DNA of 14,032 bases from CAZHDI01 sp964531285. Its GTDB lineage: Bacteria; Pseudomonadota; Alphaproteobacteria; JAJFIK01. Of the stretch, positions 6,749 through 14,032 are shown in pieces; within the stretch, counting starts at the first letter, position 1, and each line of letters begins with the position of its first letter. A program made the position numbers and the translations under genes. The DNA lies in the NCBI GenBank assembly GCA_964531285.1, contig CAZHDI010000088.1, forward strand, positions 1 to 14,032, read 5' to 3'. A model generated the notes under the pieces. That model had not been told where the DNA came from. It saw nothing but the letters and a program-made list of their open reading frames with translations, and did no database searches.

Positions 6749-8362
6749 CTACCCTTGATAGAGCCGCGCGTAATAGGTATCGAGCATGGTCTCGACCGAG
6801 AAGCGGTCATGGGTATCGGCGATGCTGGCCTGCATCATGGCGATCCACCGGTCCCGGTCGCCGTAATAGGTCGGCACCACGTCGCCGGTGAGTTGGCGCG
6901 CCAGATGCGCCGCATCCTGACGGTCCTGCTCGGCGATATCGCGCGGCGCATTCGGTCCGCCGATCGCCCAGCCGTTCTGACCGGTCCGGCACGCCTCGGG
7001 CCACCAGCCGTCGAGCACCGACAGGTTGAGCACACCGTTCATGGCGGCTTTCATCCCGGAGGTGCCGCACGCCTCCTGGGGACGGCGCGGCGTGTTGAGC
7101 CAGACATCGCAGCCCCGGGTCAGCGCGGCGCCCAGATCCATGTCGTAATTCTCGACATACGCCACCTGCGCGGGGAATTTGGCGGCAAAGTCCTTGATCC
7201 GGCGCAGCATGTCCTTGCCGTCCTGATCCGCCGGATGGGCCTTGCCCGCAAACACCACCTGGAACCGCCCGTCGCGCAGCAGCGCCTCGACCTCCGGTCC
7301 GGCGCGGCCCAGCAGATCAGCCCGCTTATAGGCCACGGCCCGGCGGGCAAAGCCGATCAGCAGCACATCGTCCTTCAAGGTCACGCCGGCGCGGGTCCGT
7401 ACCTGATCGATCAGCGCGCGCTTGAGCTCCATATGCCGTGCCCACAGGGCGGCTCCGTCCGCGCGGGCGCGGATGATCCCGTCATCGACCCAGCTCGGGC
7501 GGTGCACCCCGTTGGTGATGCCGATGATCGGCGTGGCGCGCTTGACGTCCGACCACATTTTGCGCGCCGTCTCGCCGTGGAGTTCGGACACCGCATTGGC
7601 GTCGCGCGACAAGTTGAGCGCGGCCACGGTCATGTTGAACGGGCTGCCGCCGAGCCGCTTCATCTGCCCCCGATCGAGACCCAGATTAGCGCCCTGGGCC
7701 ATGAGATCGGCGATCTTGTGCTGCTCATTCCCGGCCGGGACCGGCGTATGGGTGGTGAAGACGATGTGTTCACGGACCAGCTTGAGCGCATCCCCGAAGG
7801 ACAGGCGGTTGTTCTCGCGCGCCTCCCGGATCAGTTCGATCCCGGCCAGCACGGCATGGCCTTCATTGAAATGAACCACATCGGGCGTAATGCCCAGGGC
7901 GCGCAGCACCCGCACGCCGCCGACGCCGAGCACGATTTCCTGAGCGATCCGGTGCTTGCCGTCTCCGCGATAAAGGCCATCGGTGATGAGCGTGCCTTCA
8001 TTGCCGGGAAGATCCGTATCGAGAAGATAAAGATCCTTGACCCCAACCTCGGGCTTGACCTTCCAGGCCATCACCTCGATCTCGCGCCCGGCGACGGTCA
8101 CGGTGACCCGGATGCCGGTATCTTCGAGGGCGCCCGCATCCCATTGGGGGAAACTGTCGGTGACCGTGCCGTCAGCCGCGACCGTCTGGCTCACATAGCC
8201 GTATTTCCAGCGGATGCCGAGGCCGATGACCGGATCGCCCCGGTCGCTCGCGCCCTTGAGATAATCGCCCGCCAGGATGCCCAGGCCGCCGGAATAGGTC
8301 TTCATGTCGGTGCGCAGGCCGTATTCCATACAAAAATAGGCGACGGTCGGTCGGTGGCTCAT
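6749..8362 (-). CDS. glgP: Alpha-glucan/glycogen phosphorylase, compact form (GT35)
   Basis: A 537-residue PLP-dependent enzyme that releases glucose-1-phosphate from the non-reducing ends of glycogen or maltodextrin. Motifs in order: VAYFCMEYGL (7-16), TYSGGLGILAGD (22-33), HFNEGHA (164-170), THTPVPAGNE (204-213), FARRAVAYKRADL (338-350), KAHPAD (374-379) and ACGTSGMKAAMNG (431-443), in which K438 should bind PLP. The length is far below the roughly 800 residues of E. coli-type GlgP, and it lacks the N-terminal extension (about 100 residues) of longer relatives in the TIGR02094-like group. All active-site blocks are present, so it looks compact rather than broken. The ATG at 8362 is chosen because GGAGA (8371-8375) lies about 8 nt upstream and VAYF follows directly; an in-frame ATG at 8425 adds 21 unrelated residues. 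It is the last gene of the glgA-glgX-glgP run. Confidence 0.92.
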   Translation of the reverse strand: MSHRPTVAYFCMEYGLRTDMKTYSGGLGILAGDYLKGASDRGDPVIGLGIRWKYGYVSQTVAADGTVTDSFPQWDAGALEDTGIRVTVTVAGREIEVMAWKVKPEVGVKDLYLLDTDLPGNEGTLITDGLYRGDGKHRIAQEIVLGVGGVRVLRALGITPDVVHFNEGHAVLAGIELIREARENNRLSFGDALKLVREHIVFTTHTPVPAGNEQHKIADLMAQGANLGLDRGQMKRLGGSPFNMTVAALNLSRDANAVSELHGETARKMWSDVKRATPIIGITNGVHRPSWVDDGIIRARADGAALWARHMELKRALIDQVRTRAGVTLKDDVLLIGFARRAVAYKRADLLGRAGPEVEALLRDGRFQVVFAGKAHPADQDGKDMLRRIKDFAAKFPAQVAYVENYDMDLGAALTRGCDVWLNTPRRPQEACGTSGMKAAMNGVLNLSVLDGWWPEACRTGQNGWAIGGPNAPRDIAEQDRQDAAHLARQLTGDVVPTYYGDRDRWIAMMQASIADTHDRFSVETMLDTYYARLYQG

Positions 8363-8444
8363 GGCATCGCTCTCCACGCTGGCGGCTGAACGGTCCCCCC
8401 AAGGACCTCTCTTGCTAAGCGCCATAGCCAGCCCCTTCGGTCAA

Positions 8445-8458
8445 GGGACGATCGTCCC
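8445..8458. promoter_or_regulatory. Perfect 14-bp palindrome between glgX and glgP
   Basis: GGGACGATCGTCCC is its own reverse complement. It lies about 85 bp upstream of the glgP start in the 168-nt gap after glgX. Perfect symmetry of this length in non-coding sequence suggests a site for a dimeric regulator. A TTGACC (8444-8439 on the minus strand) directly abuts it and resembles a -35 element, but no good -10 follows at the right distance. Confidence 0.4.
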
Positions 8459-8465
8459 CCGACCG

Positions 8466-8488
8466 GCGGATTCCTCACAGCGGATTCC
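8466..8488. repeat. 9-bp direct repeat upstream of glgP
   Basis: GCGGATTCC occurs at 8466-8474 and again at 8480-8488, a 14-bp period with TCACA between. It lies next to the 14-bp palindrome in the glgX-glgP gap. It could be paired half-sites for a regulator; chance is possible for a repeat this short. Confidence 0.4.
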
Positions 8489-8502
8489 AAAGGTGTGGAT
8501 GC

Positions 8503-8521
8503 GGACCGGCGCTGCCGGTCC
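8503..8521 (-). terminator. Stem-loop just after glgX (weak terminator or processing site)
   Basis: An 8-bp perfect G+C-rich stem (8503-8510 with 8514-8521) with a 3-nt loop starts 10 nt after the glgX stop codon. No T-run follows in the minus direction, so it is not a classical rho-independent terminator. It may reduce read-through into glgP or protect the glgA-glgX mRNA 3' end. Confidence 0.4.
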
Positions 8522-8530
8522 CGAGAAACC

Positions 8531-10681
8531 TCAGACCAAGGGGAACACCTTGGCGCGCGGTGCCTGGCGATGCACGGTCATGGAGCGCGGCTCCAGAACC
8601 ACCGTCTGGCCCGCGGTGACGGGCGGACCGCCCTCGCTGAGACCGGATGGCAGCGCGGTGTCGATCACCGGCTCCCAGGGCAGATCCGCGTCGATGCCGG
8701 GAATCGTGAACGCCAACGGCTCGGTCCAGGCATTCAAGGCCAGAAAGAACGTATCATCGCTCTCCGGCTGGCCGCGCGCGGTCAGGTGTGTGGTGCCCGC
8801 CTCGCCCGACAAGAGAATGCCGATCACCCGGCGGCCTTCATCGAACCAGTCGCCCTCCTCCATGATCTGCCCGTCGGGGCGCAACCAAGTGATGTCCCGG
8901 CTCATGGTCCCGGGAATAACCTGGCCGTGGAAGAAGCGGTGCCGGTGGAAGACGATGTGGGAGCGGCGCAGATGGATCACCTTGCGCACAAAGGCCAGCA
9001 GATCCTCGTTGGCCGGCAGCGCCGACCAGTCGATCCAGCTGATCTCATTGTCCTGGCAATAGGCGTTGTTGTTGCCGTGCTGGGTCCGGCGGAACTCATC
9101 GCCCGCCGTGAGCATCGGAATGCCCTGGGACAACAGCAGACTGGCCAGAAAGTTGCGGACCTGCCGGTTGCGGATCTCCAGGATCGCCGGATCGTCGGTC
9201 GGGCCTTCGGCGCCGTAATTGGCGCTCCAATTGGCGTCCGTGCCGTCGCGGTTGTCTTCGCGATTGGCCTCGTTGTGCTTGTGGTCGTAACTGACCAGAT
9301 CCCACAGGGTAAAGCCGTCATGGGCGGTGACGAAATTCACGCCGGCCCACGGGCGCCGCCCGCGATGCTCGAAAATGTCCGAGGAGCCGGCAAAACGCGA
9401 GGCCAGGGCTCCGATCTCGCCGCCATCGCCGCGCCAGAACCGGCGCATCGTGTCCCGGTACTGATCGTTCCACTCGCTCCAGCCCGGCGGGAACTGGCCC
9501 ACCTGATACCCGGCCCGGCCGACATCCCAGGGTTCGGCGATGAGTTTCATGCGGGACAGGAGCGGGTCCTGGGCAATGGCGGTCATGAAATCCGCATCCG
9601 GATCGAACCCGCCCTTGTCGCGTGCCAGCACCGGCGCCAGATCGAAGCGGAAGCCGTCCACCCGCATATCGTCCGCCCAGTACCGAAGGGAATCCATCAC
9701 CATGCGCATCACATTGGCGTTGCGCAGATCGAGGGAATTGCCGGTCCCGGTGAAATCCGCATAGTGGCGCGGGCTTTGGGTCGTGAGGAAATAATAGGCC
9801 TTGTTGTCGATCCCCCGGAACGACAGGGTTGGCCCCAGGCGCCCGCCCTCGGCCGTGTGGTTGTAGACCACATCGAGAATGACCTCGATATCCGCGTCAT
9901 GCATGGCCTGGATGAACTCACGCATGTCGTCAAGGCCGCCATCGTTCAGATAGGCCGGCTGCGGCGCGAAATAGGCGAGCGTGTTGTAGCCCCAGTAATT
10001 GGTCAGGCCGGTGTCGAACAGATGCCGCTCGTCCACGAACGCATGAACCGGCAGGAGTTCGATGGCCGTCACGCCAAGCTTGCGAAGATACTCCACGACG
10101 GGCTTGGATTTCAGACCCGCGAAGGTGCCGCGATGGGCCTGGCGCACGCCGGGATGCATCATCGTGAAGCCGCGCACATGCATCTCATAGAGCACGGTCT
10201 CATGCATCGGGCGCGGCTCGGGCCGGGGCCGCGGCCATTTGGCCCGTCCGTCCACCACCACGCATTTGGGCATGAAGGGCGCGCTATCGCGCGTATCGAA
10301 CGACAGATCCCGGTCCGGATGGCCGAGTTCGTAGCCGAACAGCGCATCGTCCCATCGCAGGGCTCCGGACAGCATCTTGGCATAAGGGTCGATCACCAGC
10401 TTGTTCGGATTGAACCGGTGCCCTTCGCGCGGCTCGTAAGGCCCGTAGACCCGGTAGCCATAGCGCTGGCCGGGGGCCAGATCCGGCACATAGCCATGCC
10501 AGATTTCATGGGTGTATTCGGGCAGAACGACCCGGCCCGTCTCCCGGGTTCCGGTGGGGTCGAACAAACACAACTCGACCTTTTCGGCATGGATCGAAAA
10601 CAGGGCGAAATTGACGCCGGACCCATCCCATGTGGCGCCGAGCGGAAAATGTTCGCCGGGCGTGATTTTGATACGTGTCAT
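8531..10681 (-). CDS. glgX: Glycogen debranching enzyme (isoamylase-type, GH13_11)
   Basis: A 716-residue cytoplasmic enzyme that hydrolyses alpha-1,6 branches left on phosphorylase-limit glycogen and releases short malto-oligosaccharides. The N-terminal CBM48-like domain occupies about residues 8-110 (FPLGATWDGSGVNFALFS). In the catalytic barrel, DVVYNHTAEG is at 270-279, DGFRFDLAP at 342-350 with nucleophile D347, LIAEPWDVG at 380-388 with acid/base E383, and FVTAHDGFTLWDLV at 450-463 with D455. AGDEFRRTQHGNNNAYCQDNEISW (526-549) is characteristic of GlgX. The full length fits the family (about 650-720). The ATG at 10681 is preceded by GGGAT at about 6 nt, a moderate site. It starts 30 nt after the glgA stop, so both are almost certainly in one operon. 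Confidence 0.96.
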   Translation of the reverse strand: MTRIKITPGEHFPLGATWDGSGVNFALFSIHAEKVELCLFDPTGTRETGRVVLPEYTHEIWHGYVPDLAPGQRYGYRVYGPYEPREGHRFNPNKLVIDPYAKMLSGALRWDDALFGYELGHPDRDLSFDTRDSAPFMPKCVVVDGRAKWPRPRPEPRPMHETVLYEMHVRGFTMMHPGVRQAHRGTFAGLKSKPVVEYLRKLGVTAIELLPVHAFVDERHLFDTGLTNYWGYNTLAYFAPQPAYLNDGGLDDMREFIQAMHDADIEVILDVVYNHTAEGGRLGPTLSFRGIDNKAYYFLTTQSPRHYADFTGTGNSLDLRNANVMRMVMDSLRYWADDMRVDGFRFDLAPVLARDKGGFDPDADFMTAIAQDPLLSRMKLIAEPWDVGRAGYQVGQFPPGWSEWNDQYRDTMRRFWRGDGGEIGALASRFAGSSDIFEHRGRRPWAGVNFVTAHDGFTLWDLVSYDHKHNEANREDNRDGTDANWSANYGAEGPTDDPAILEIRNRQVRNFLASLLLSQGIPMLTAGDEFRRTQHGNNNAYCQDNEISWIDWSALPANEDLLAFVRKVIHLRRSHIVFHRHRFFHGQVIPGTMSRDITWLRPDGQIMEEGDWFDEGRRVIGILLSGEAGTTHLTARGQPESDDTFFLALNAWTEPLAFTIPGIDADLPWEPVIDTALPSGLSEGGPPVTAGQTVVLEPRSMTVHRQAPRAKVFPLV

Positions 10682-10711
10682 GAAGATCCCATCTGCGGCG
10701 TCGCCGGATAC

Positions 10712-12187
10712 TCAGTCAGCCATCGGCGGCGATCCAATGCCGCCGACGAGGGTCTTATAAAGGGTCAGATACTGGCGCGCAGACCGGGTCCAGGAAAAAT
10801 CGCTGGCCATGGCGGTCCGCTGGATGGATCGCCAGGCGCCCGGCACCGTGTAGTAACTCAGCGCACGCAAACATGCCCAACTCAAGCCTTCAAGGCTGCG
10901 CTCCTGCGCCAAAAAGCCCGTCGCGGTCCCGTGGCGCACGGTCTCGGGGCTGGCGTCGATCACCGTCTCGGCCAGACCGCCCACATTGGTCACGATCGGC
11001 AAGGTCCCGTACCGCATCGCATACATCTGGGTCAGGCCGCACGGTTCGAACCGGGCCGGCGCCAGGAGCATGTCGGACCCGGCAATGGCCCGGTGCGCCA
11101 GTTCTTCGTTATAGCCCACCTCGACACCGAGCGAGCCGGCATAGCGGGTCTGCAGCGTGATCAGCTTGGATTGGATTTCCGGTTCCCCGCGCCCGACCAC
11201 GGTGACCTGCGCGCCCCGGTCGATCAGCAGCGGGATCAGATCTTCCAGCACATCCGCCATTTTCTGATGGGTCAGCCGGCTGACGAAACTGATCACCGGG
11301 CGGTCATCATCCGGATCGAGATTGAAAATATACCGCAGGTTCGACTTGCAGGCGCGTTTCTTGTCGAGGGAGTCGACGTCATAGGGCTCGACGATCAGAT
11401 CGTCCCGGCTCGGATCCCAGACCTCGTCGTCGATCCCGTTGAGAATGCCCAGAAGATCCGGCACCCGCTCGCGCAGGAGGCCATCGAATCCGAAGCCGAA
11501 TTCAGCGGCCAGCACCTCGCGCGCATAGGTCGGGCTCACGGTCACCAAACGGTCCGCATACAGAAGACCGGCCTTGAGATAGGAGACATTGCCGTAATAT
11601 TCGATCTCGGTCGGCGTGAAGAGCCGGTCCGGCAATTCAAGTTGCTCCAGGGTCTCGCGCGGAAACAGGCCCTGAAACGCCATGTTGTGGATCGTGAACA
11701 GGGTCGGCGGCGCGGCATTGCCGGACAGGCGCAGGAACACCGCCGTCATGGCGGCCTGCCAGTCGTTCAAATGCACGATATCGGGGACCCATTCATGGCG
11801 CATGAAGCCCTGGGCCAGTTCCGAGCCGACATAACTCAACGTGCCGAACCGCACGCCGTTATCGGCCCAGTCGCGCCCCTGGAGATCCTGATACAGACCG
11901 CCCGGCCGGTCGAACAGCGCCGGCACATCGACCAGCCAGAGTGGCAGCCCGCTATCGGGCATGGCGCCGTACCAGAGCGCGGCGAGCCCGCCATGGGGCA
12001 GCGCGATGATGTCCTGGATGGCGGCGGTTTCGCGGATTTGGGCCAGCGCCTCGGGATAGGCGGGCATCAGAATGCGGGCATCGACGCCGAGCCGGGCCAG
12101 GGCCTTGATGAGACCGGCCGAGAAATCCCCCAGCCCCCCGGTCTTGGCAAGCGGATAGGCTTCAGGCGTGACCAGCAGAACCCGCAT
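10712..12187 (-). CDS. glgA: Glycogen synthase (GT5, ADP-glucose)
   Basis: A 491-residue cytoplasmic enzyme that adds glucose from ADP-glucose to the non-reducing end of glycogen chains. The N-terminal KTGGLGDFSAGL (15-26) is the family motif for sugar-nucleotide binding; NDWQA (141-145) corresponds to the HDWHA region; ADRLVTVSPTYARE (211-224), GILNGIDDEVWDP (247-259), FVSRLTHQK (301-309) with R304 and K309, and ARFEPCGLTQMYAMRYGTLPIV (378-399) with E381 follow in the expected order. After K309 the usual Gly is Met. The ATG at 12187 has a strong GAGGAG site 5 nt upstream and puts KTGGLGD at the usual distance; an in-frame ATG at 12271 would add 28 unrelated residues. It is first in the glgA-glgX-glgP run and divergent from glgB. 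Confidence 0.95.
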   Translation of the reverse strand: MRVLLVTPEAYPLAKTGGLGDFSAGLIKALARLGVDARILMPAYPEALAQIRETAAIQDIIALPHGGLAALWYGAMPDSGLPLWLVDVPALFDRPGGLYQDLQGRDWADNGVRFGTLSYVGSELAQGFMRHEWVPDIVHLNDWQAAMTAVFLRLSGNAAPPTLFTIHNMAFQGLFPRETLEQLELPDRLFTPTEIEYYGNVSYLKAGLLYADRLVTVSPTYAREVLAAEFGFGFDGLLRERVPDLLGILNGIDDEVWDPSRDDLIVEPYDVDSLDKKRACKSNLRYIFNLDPDDDRPVISFVSRLTHQKMADVLEDLIPLLIDRGAQVTVVGRGEPEIQSKLITLQTRYAGSLGVEVGYNEELAHRAIAGSDMLLAPARFEPCGLTQMYAMRYGTLPIVTNVGGLAETVIDASPETVRHGTATGFLAQERSLEGLSWACLRALSYYTVPGAWRSIQRTAMASDFSWTRSARQYLTLYKTLVGGIGSPPMAD

Positions 12188-12192
12188 AGCGT

Positions 12193-12198
12193 CTCCTC
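12193..12198 (-). promoter_or_regulatory. Ribosome binding site of glgA
   Basis: GAGGAG on the minus strand, 5 nt before the ATG at 12187. It decides this start over the in-frame ATG at 12271. Confidence 0.75.
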
Positions 12199-12313
12199 GT
12201 GCATTCGCCCGGCCCTCTGGCGGGACCTGAGGGCGTGCGAACCGTGGACCGTCGAGCGTATCGCGTGCCACCCTGCCCTAAGGACCGGCACGCTGCGCGA
12301 TCATAGCGGGAAT

Positions 12314-12343
12314 TTGCAAACGCGCGGTGCCGGAAACCATATT
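12314..12343 (+). promoter_or_regulatory. Possible glgB promoter
   Basis: TTGCAA (12314-12319) is followed after 18 nt by CATATT (12338-12343) at the edge of the AT-rich island. This resembles a housekeeping sigma-factor promoter. It would give a glgB leader of about 165 nt containing the hairpins at 12371-12400 and the dyads near the ribosome binding site. The -10 match is moderate. Confidence 0.3.
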
Positions 12344-12500
12344 TTTTTCTATTGGATCAAAGGTTGAACAGGTCCGCCCGTCCGGACCGGTTCGCACCGG
12401 GAACGCCCTTGCGGCACCGCCCTGGGGCTGACAGCATGCGCTCTGGCCACGGAGCGGTTCACACCGGCGCCGGCCGGCACAAACAGCGCCCAGGGCGCGC

Positions 12501-12507
12501 GGGAGGG
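12501..12507 (+). promoter_or_regulatory. Ribosome binding site of glgB
   Basis: GGGAGGG, 7 nt before the ATG at 12515. It fixes the glgB start. The dyad at 12486-12498 lies immediately upstream. Confidence 0.8.
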
Positions 12508-12514
12508 AAAAACC

Positions 12515-14032
12515 ATGGCGGGCGAGGCATTTGCTCTGGACGATCCGGAACGCCGTGAAAAAGGCCCCCAGCTCGATGCCCTGATCCGCGGGCGCCATGG
12601 CGATCCCTTCTCCCTTCTGGGGCCCCATGTGATCGGGGAAGATCTTCTGATCCGGGTCTGGCGCCCCGATGTGGATCAGGTCGTCGTCCTCGACAATGAC
12701 ACCGGCGTGGCTCTGGGCCGGCTGGTACGCATCGACCGGCGCGGGCTGTATTGCGGCCTCTTCGCCGGTGCGGGCAGCGATCCGCGCCCGTATCGCCTGC
12801 GCATCTCCAAGGACACCCATAGCTGGGAAGAGCATGACCCCTACCGGTTCGGACCGCAAATCGGCGAGGTGGATATCTATCTTATCGCGGAGGGGACCCA
12901 CCGCCGCCTTTACGATGTGCTGGGCGCCCACCGGACCACGGTCGACGGCATCCCGGGCACGCGCTTTGCCGTCTGGGCGCCCAACGCCCTGCGCGTCAGC
13001 GTGGTCGGTGACTTCAACGGCTGGAATCCGACGCGCCACCCCATGCGCCGGCGGGTCGAATGCGGCGTCTGGGAACTCTTCGTTCCGGGTGTCGAGCCCG
13101 GCGCTCTTTATAAATACGAATTGATCGACGGTGACGGACACACCCTGCCGCAAAAGGCCGACCCCATGGGTCAGGCCTTCGAGCAGCCCCCGCGCACGGC
13201 CGCCATGGTGCCCCATCGTCAGGCGCCGTTCGTCGAGCGCGAAGGCAAGGCCGCCATCGACTGGATCGCCGAGCGCAGCCGCCGGTTCCACCGCCGCGCG
13301 CCGGTGTCCATCTACGAGGTGCATCTGGGGTCATGGATGCGCATGGCCGATGACGGCAACCGGGTCATGACCTATGACGAGTTGGGCGACCGGCTCATTC
13401 CGTATGCGGTGGAGCTGGGCTTCACCCATCTGGAACTTCTGCCCATCACCGAGCACCCCTTCGACGGTTCCTGGGGGTATCAGCCGCTCGGCCTGTTCGC
13501 CCCCACAAGCCGGTACGGCACCACGGAAGATTTTGCCCGGTTCATGAACCGCTGCCATGAGGCCGGCCTTGGGGTGATCCTCGACTGGGTGCCGGGGCAT
13601 TTTCCCAATGACCCCCATGGCCTGGCGCAATTCGACGGCACGCATCTCTACGAGCATGCCGATCCCAATCAGGGCTTCCATCAGGACTGGAACACGCTCA
13701 TCTACAATTACGGCCGCCGGGAGGTCGCGAATTTCCTGCTGGCCAGCGCGCAGTACTGGCTCGGTCATTATGGCATCGACGGTTTGCGCGTCGATGCGGT
13801 CGCCAGCATGCTGTATCTCGATTACAGCCGCGAACCCGGCCAGTGGACGCCGAATGTTCACGGCGGAAACGAAAATCTCGAAGCGATCGATTTCCTCAAG
13901 CGTCTGAACACCATGCTGTATCAGGACCATGAGGGGATCATGACGATCGCTGAGGAATCGACAAGCTGGCCCGGCGTCTCCATGCCGGTGGCCACCGGCG
14001 GCCTCGGCTTTGGCTACAAGTGGAACCTGGGC
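12515..14032 (+). CDS. glgB: 1,4-alpha-glucan branching enzyme (GH13_9), 3' end outside the window
   Basis: The first 506 residues of a branching enzyme, which cuts alpha-1,4 chains and rejoins them as alpha-1,6 branches on glycogen. The N-terminal region has GRHGDPFSLLGPH (26-38) and YRFGPQIGEVDIYLIAEGTH (110-129); a CBM48 domain follows with GTRFAVWAPNALRVSVVGDFNGWN (148-171). The barrel has YEVHLGSW (267-274), ELLPITEHPFDGSWGYQPLG (307-326), DWVPGHFP (357-364), GIDGLRVDAVASMLYLDYSR (420-439) with nucleophile D427, and IAEESTSWPGVSMP (478-491) with acid/base E480. The third catalytic Asp and the C-terminal domain lie beyond the window; about 220 more residues are expected from the family length of about 730. 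The frame is open to the last base. The ATG at 12515 has an excellent ribosome binding site. It is divergent from glgA. Confidence 0.96.
   Translation, partial: MAGEAFALDDPERREKGPQLDALIRGRHGDPFSLLGPHVIGEDLLIRVWRPDVDQVVVLDNDTGVALGRLVRIDRRGLYCGLFAGAGSDPRPYRLRISKDTHSWEEHDPYRFGPQIGEVDIYLIAEGTHRRLYDVLGAHRTTVDGIPGTRFAVWAPNALRVSVVGDFNGWNPTRHPMRRRVECGVWELFVPGVEPGALYKYELIDGDGHTLPQKADPMGQAFEQPPRTAAMVPHRQAPFVEREGKAAIDWIAERSRRFHRRAPVSIYEVHLGSWMRMADDGNRVMTYDELGDRLIPYAVELGFTHLELLPITEHPFDGSWGYQPLGLFAPTSRYGTTEDFARFMNRCHEAGLGVILDWVPGHFPNDPHGLAQFDGTHLYEHADPNQGFHQDWNTLIYNYGRREVANFLLASAQYWLGHYGIDGLRVDAVASMLYLDYSREPGQWTPNVHGGNENLEAIDFLKRLNTMLYQDHEGIMTIAEESTSWPGVSMPVATGGLGFGYKWNLG

Larger units (their letters stand above)
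12188..12514. other. Divergent glgA/glgB intergenic region
   Basis: These 327 nt separate two divergent glycogen-synthesis genes and should hold both promoters. The sequence is G+C-rich except for an AT-rich island at about 12338-12370 containing a run of seven T. On the glgB side it holds two overlapping hairpins (12371-12388 and 12387-12400, sharing two bases, so mutually exclusive), a 10-bp palindrome CCGGCGCCGG (12464-12473) overlapping another (12469-12478), and a 6+1+6 dyad GCGCCC-A-GGGCGC (12486-12498) directly before the ribosome binding site. I find no convincing glgA promoter and no small gene here. Confidence 0.6.

Noticed and set aside
6755..8389. A 544-codon + strand frame opposite glgP
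   Set aside because: Antisense shadow of a phosphorylase with intact motifs; no domain or start signals of its own.
12314..12331. TTGCAAACG as half of a LacI-family operator for sugar control
   Set aside because: The left half resembles such sites, but the right half (CGCGGTGCC) does not complete the palindrome.
8495..12367. A 1290-codon open frame on the + strand opposite glgX and glgA
   Set aside because: It is codon-aligned with two clear glycogen genes on the other strand, is rich in His, Arg, Gly and Gln with no recognisable domain, and is explained by the absence of TTA, CTA and TCA codons in the sense genes.
12278..13324. A 348-codon minus-strand frame opposite the start of glgB
   Set aside because: The glgB frame (12515 to the window end) has family motifs and a strong ribosome binding site; the opposite frame has none.
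1..14032. A novel defence, mobile or biosynthetic system
   Set aside because: I see no transposase, integrase, toxin-antitoxin pair, nuclease, CRISPR repeats or composition break. Every long coding gene falls in a known family and the largest block is a standard glycogen cluster.

Overview
The window is high-GC DNA (roughly two thirds G+C by eye) with tightly packed genes, strong GGAGG-type ribosome binding sites and a palindromic repeat of a kind common in alphaproteobacterial genomes. Together these suggest a free-living alphaproteobacterium. The genus cannot be named from the sequence alone. I see no transposase, integrase, CRISPR array, tRNA or rRNA; this looks like ordinary chromosomal DNA rather than an island.

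Left part (1-5061): a small DUF6285-type protein on the + strand is followed by a palindromic repeat element (417-584) between convergent genes. Then comes a minus-strand run: ABC-transporter ATPase (4002-3055), 12-TM permease (3043-1655) and a short-chain dehydrogenase with a twin-arginine signal (1616-603). The spacings are 11 and 38 nt, so these read as one operon. Upstream of it, also on the minus strand, lie a cupin (5061-4696) and a membrane-tailed CBS-pair protein (4658-4119), probably a second operon.

Right part (5210-14032): a glycogen/alpha-glucan metabolism cluster. malQ is on the + strand, divergent from the cupin and convergent with a minus-strand operon glgA (12187-10712) - glgX (10681-8531) - glgP (8362-6749). 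glgB starts at 12515 on the + strand, divergent from glgA, and runs off the window end after 506 codons. Biosynthesis is represented by GlgA (chain elongation from ADP-glucose) and GlgB (branching). Breakdown is represented by GlgP (phosphorolysis of outer chains), GlgX (removal of the short branches left behind) and MalQ (disproportionation of the released malto-oligosaccharides back into GlgP substrates). ADP-glucose pyrophosphorylase (glgC) and phosphoglucomutase are not in the window; downstream of glgB is the natural place to look.

None of this is a clearly new biological system. The points most worth a second look are the Tat-signalled dehydrogenase in an ABC-transporter operon, the dyad just before that operon, the symmetric elements between glgX and glgP, the compact 537-aa phosphorylase, residue changes in conserved MalQ and GlgA motifs, and the structured glgA/glgB divergent region.
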